From: Actinomortierella ambigua
Lineage: Eukaryota; Mortierellomycota; Mortierellomycetes; Mortierellales; Mortierellaceae
NCBI GenBank assembly: GCA_016098155.1
Contig: JAAAJB010000295.1
Span: 1-43,130, forward strand
Direction: 5' to 3'
Length of the DNA stretch: 43,130 nucleotides
Shown here: in pieces, positions 41,771-43,130 of the stretch
Layout: each line of letters begins with the position of its first letter
Numbering within the stretch: the first letter of the stretch is position 1
Translations under genes and position numbers: made by a program
The notes under the pieces: model-generated
What the model was told of the DNA's origin: nothing
What the model saw: the letters and a program-made list of their open reading frames with translations, nothing else
Databases searched by the model: none

Positions 41771-43130
41771 TTACTGGTTCAAACATCTTTTCATGAAGCT
41801 GGTCTTCGATTTCCCTTCTTTCAGATAATGATGAAAGCTGTGCTGCAGATTTGGGCACTTTTCTAGTTGGTCCTGTAAAGCTTGGAGGCATCTAACAATC
41901 AGTGCGTGCTTCGCCAGTACACGTTGCTCTTCCTCCGTCCAACCACGGTGCGCTTGCTTTTTCTTCTGTCGCTTCATCATTGCTCCGAGTAAAGACTCCT
42001 CCCCAGTAGACATCTTGGGGATCCCAATGAGTCGACAGCTCAAAACCTCCAGATTGTCGCAACAAACCCACGGGTGTTCCATCAGGTACCGGATATGGAT
42101 CGTCAATCTCGGGCATAAGACTTTCTTCAGTTGAGGACACCTTGCCAGAAGTACACCAACAGTCTTCTGCATCTCATCTTCTGGCTGATCGTAGGCTTCG
42201 TTATTGGAGACAACTATCCCTCCCGACACTTCCTCCAGCGTCTCGCTAGAGTGTACTACCAAGGCTTCGATCGATCGTTCGTTCAAGAATGTCCAATACA
42301 TCTGCTTGAGTGGCACAGGTAGTGCTGAAATCAACCCCACCACCTCGTGATCGTGCACGTGAGGAACATACTGGCTGACCTCCAAGGCAGGAACAGTGGG
42401 CGAGAGCTCGTAACCATCATTGTTAACATCATTGTAGGGCCACCAAGCACTTTTGTCGGTGCTGAGGTCGAGGAATACGAGGTCCATCCTGGCCTGGCTG
42501 TAGATCTTGAGGCGCTCAAGTCTTGGGAACCGTCGGAACACACATTGGAGCGTCTGACCATCCAACTGGCCGTCTTCGATGTCGAGCACAAGCTTCTTCA
42601 GCGAGTACTGTACCACCTGGTCACCCTGTCTTGCTTTGTGATCATCGTCGTTGTTGTAGTCGTTGTCTCCTCCTCCTCCTCCTTCAGTAGCCTTGTAGGG
42701 ATGGATGATCGATTGGCGAGATGGAAGACAGAACCGTGCCTCTAGTAGCCGAGGGAATCGTTCGCAGAACTCAAAATAGTCGTCCTCGGCCATTGCAACA
42801 CTCAGATGCCGAAGCATGGGTAGGTTTTGCAGGTGGAGAAGCTGCCGAGCCGTCGTCTCCCTGTCCTCTGGATGGAATGGCCAAGATAACCCGCTGTAGG
42901 ATAATTTCTCCGCAACACCAAGTCGTAGCGTGTGCAAATGAGGACTTCTCTCGACGAGCCCCCACAAGTGACTCGAGATCTCCTGGATGTGCTCCTGGAT
43001 GTAGTTGTCATCCGTGCTACGGAAGAAACAGACAAGCTTGGTCAAGTTGGAGCAATGAGTGGCGATGAATCGCAGAGCGCCAGGGTTCTCAACGGTCAGC
43101 TCGCGAATGAACTGTCCATTCTTGGCAAAG
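41771..43130 (-). CDS. F-box/LRR-like protein, paralog of the gene at 12533 (N-terminus beyond window)
   Basis: One open frame runs from the right edge (first full codon at 43129) to the stop at 41771, about 452 residues. It aligns by eye along its whole length with the protein at 12533..14122: NGQFIRELTVENPGALRFIATHCSNLTKL against HGHYIREIVVEDPRPVRFLARHCSNLTKI, FRRFPRLERL in both, and RYLMEHPWVCCDNLEVLSCRLIGIPKMS near the end. The missing part corresponds to about the first 80 residues of the paralog and should contain the F-box, so the F-box itself is inferred. Insertions of Gly/Asp/Asn (GGGGGDNDYNNDDD) and the C-terminal end differ. It is presumably also an SCF substrate adaptor. Confidence 0.85.
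   Translation of the reverse strand, partial: FAKNGQFIRELTVENPGALRFIATHCSNLTKLVCFFRSTDDNYIQEHIQEISSHLWGLVERSPHLHTLRLGVAEKLSYSGLSWPFHPEDRETTARQLLHLQNLPMLRHLSVAMAEDDYFEFCERFPRLLEARFCLPSRQSIIHPYKATEGGGGGDNDYNNDDDHKARQGDQVVQYSLKKLVLDIEDGQLDGQTLQCVFRRFPRLERLKIYSQARMDLVFLDLSTDKSAWWPYNDVNNDGYELSPTVPALEVSQYVPHVHDHEVVGLISALPVPLKQMYWTFLNERSIEALVVHSSETLEEVSGGIVVSNNEAYDQPEDEMQKTVGVLLARCPQLKKVLCPRLTIHIRYLMEHPWVCCDNLEVLSCRLIGIPKMSTGEESLLGAMMKRQKKKQAHRGWTEEEQRVLAKHALIVRCLQALQDQLEKCPNLQHSFHHYLKEGKSKTSFMKRCLNQ

Overview
The window is fungal nuclear DNA, most likely from an early-diverging filamentous fungus of the Mortierellaceae (Mortierellomycota) type. Supporting signs are short GT-AG introns in nearly every gene, TATA-like boxes near several starts, abundant CT/GA dinucleotide tracts, CAG/CAA glutamine runs inside proteins, F-box/LRR paralogs, an HSPA12-type Hsp70, a kelch protein anchored by one membrane segment, and a class C (GABA-B-like) GPCR, a receptor class I know from early-diverging fungi and not from Dikarya. 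The genus is an inference. No tRNA, rRNA, CRISPR or bacterial operon structure was seen.

Left third (1-17152). A gene entering from the left edge on the minus strand encodes a membrane-anchored acidic protein with a PABP-binding PAM2-like motif and a Nab2/ZC3H14-like CCCH finger. Next come a large disordered F-box protein whose last intron is GC-AG (+), a five-exon biotin-dependent acyl-CoA carboxylase alpha subunit (-), a single-exon F-box/LRR protein (+), and a small type I membrane protein with a serine-rich tail (-).

Middle third (17153-33004). Three long membrane-protein genes lie head to tail on the plus strand: a full-length ABCC-type ABC transporter (7 exons, about 1710 aa), a class C GPCR (7 exons, about 1317 aa) whose cytoplasmic tail ends in a PH-like segment, and a secreted-kelch/single-TM receptor-like protein (4 exons, 563 aa).

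Right third (33005-43130). A small secreted beta-trefoil-like protein (possible I66-type inhibitor, +) is followed by a coiled-coil protein (-) transcribed divergently from an HSPA12-like Hsp70 (+), an uninterrupted DD34E IS630/Tc1-like transposase (-) without recognisable terminal repeats, and a second F-box/LRR gene (-) that is a paralog of the one at 12533 and is cut by the right edge.

The genes do not form an obvious biosynthetic cluster. What they share is cell-surface and signalling character (GPCR, kelch receptor-like protein, Mid2-like TM protein, ABC exporter, secreted protein) and protein-turnover adaptors (three F-box genes). All exon structures were worked out by hand from splice signals, reading-frame phase and protein continuity. 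All family calls rest on motif recognition, not on searches.
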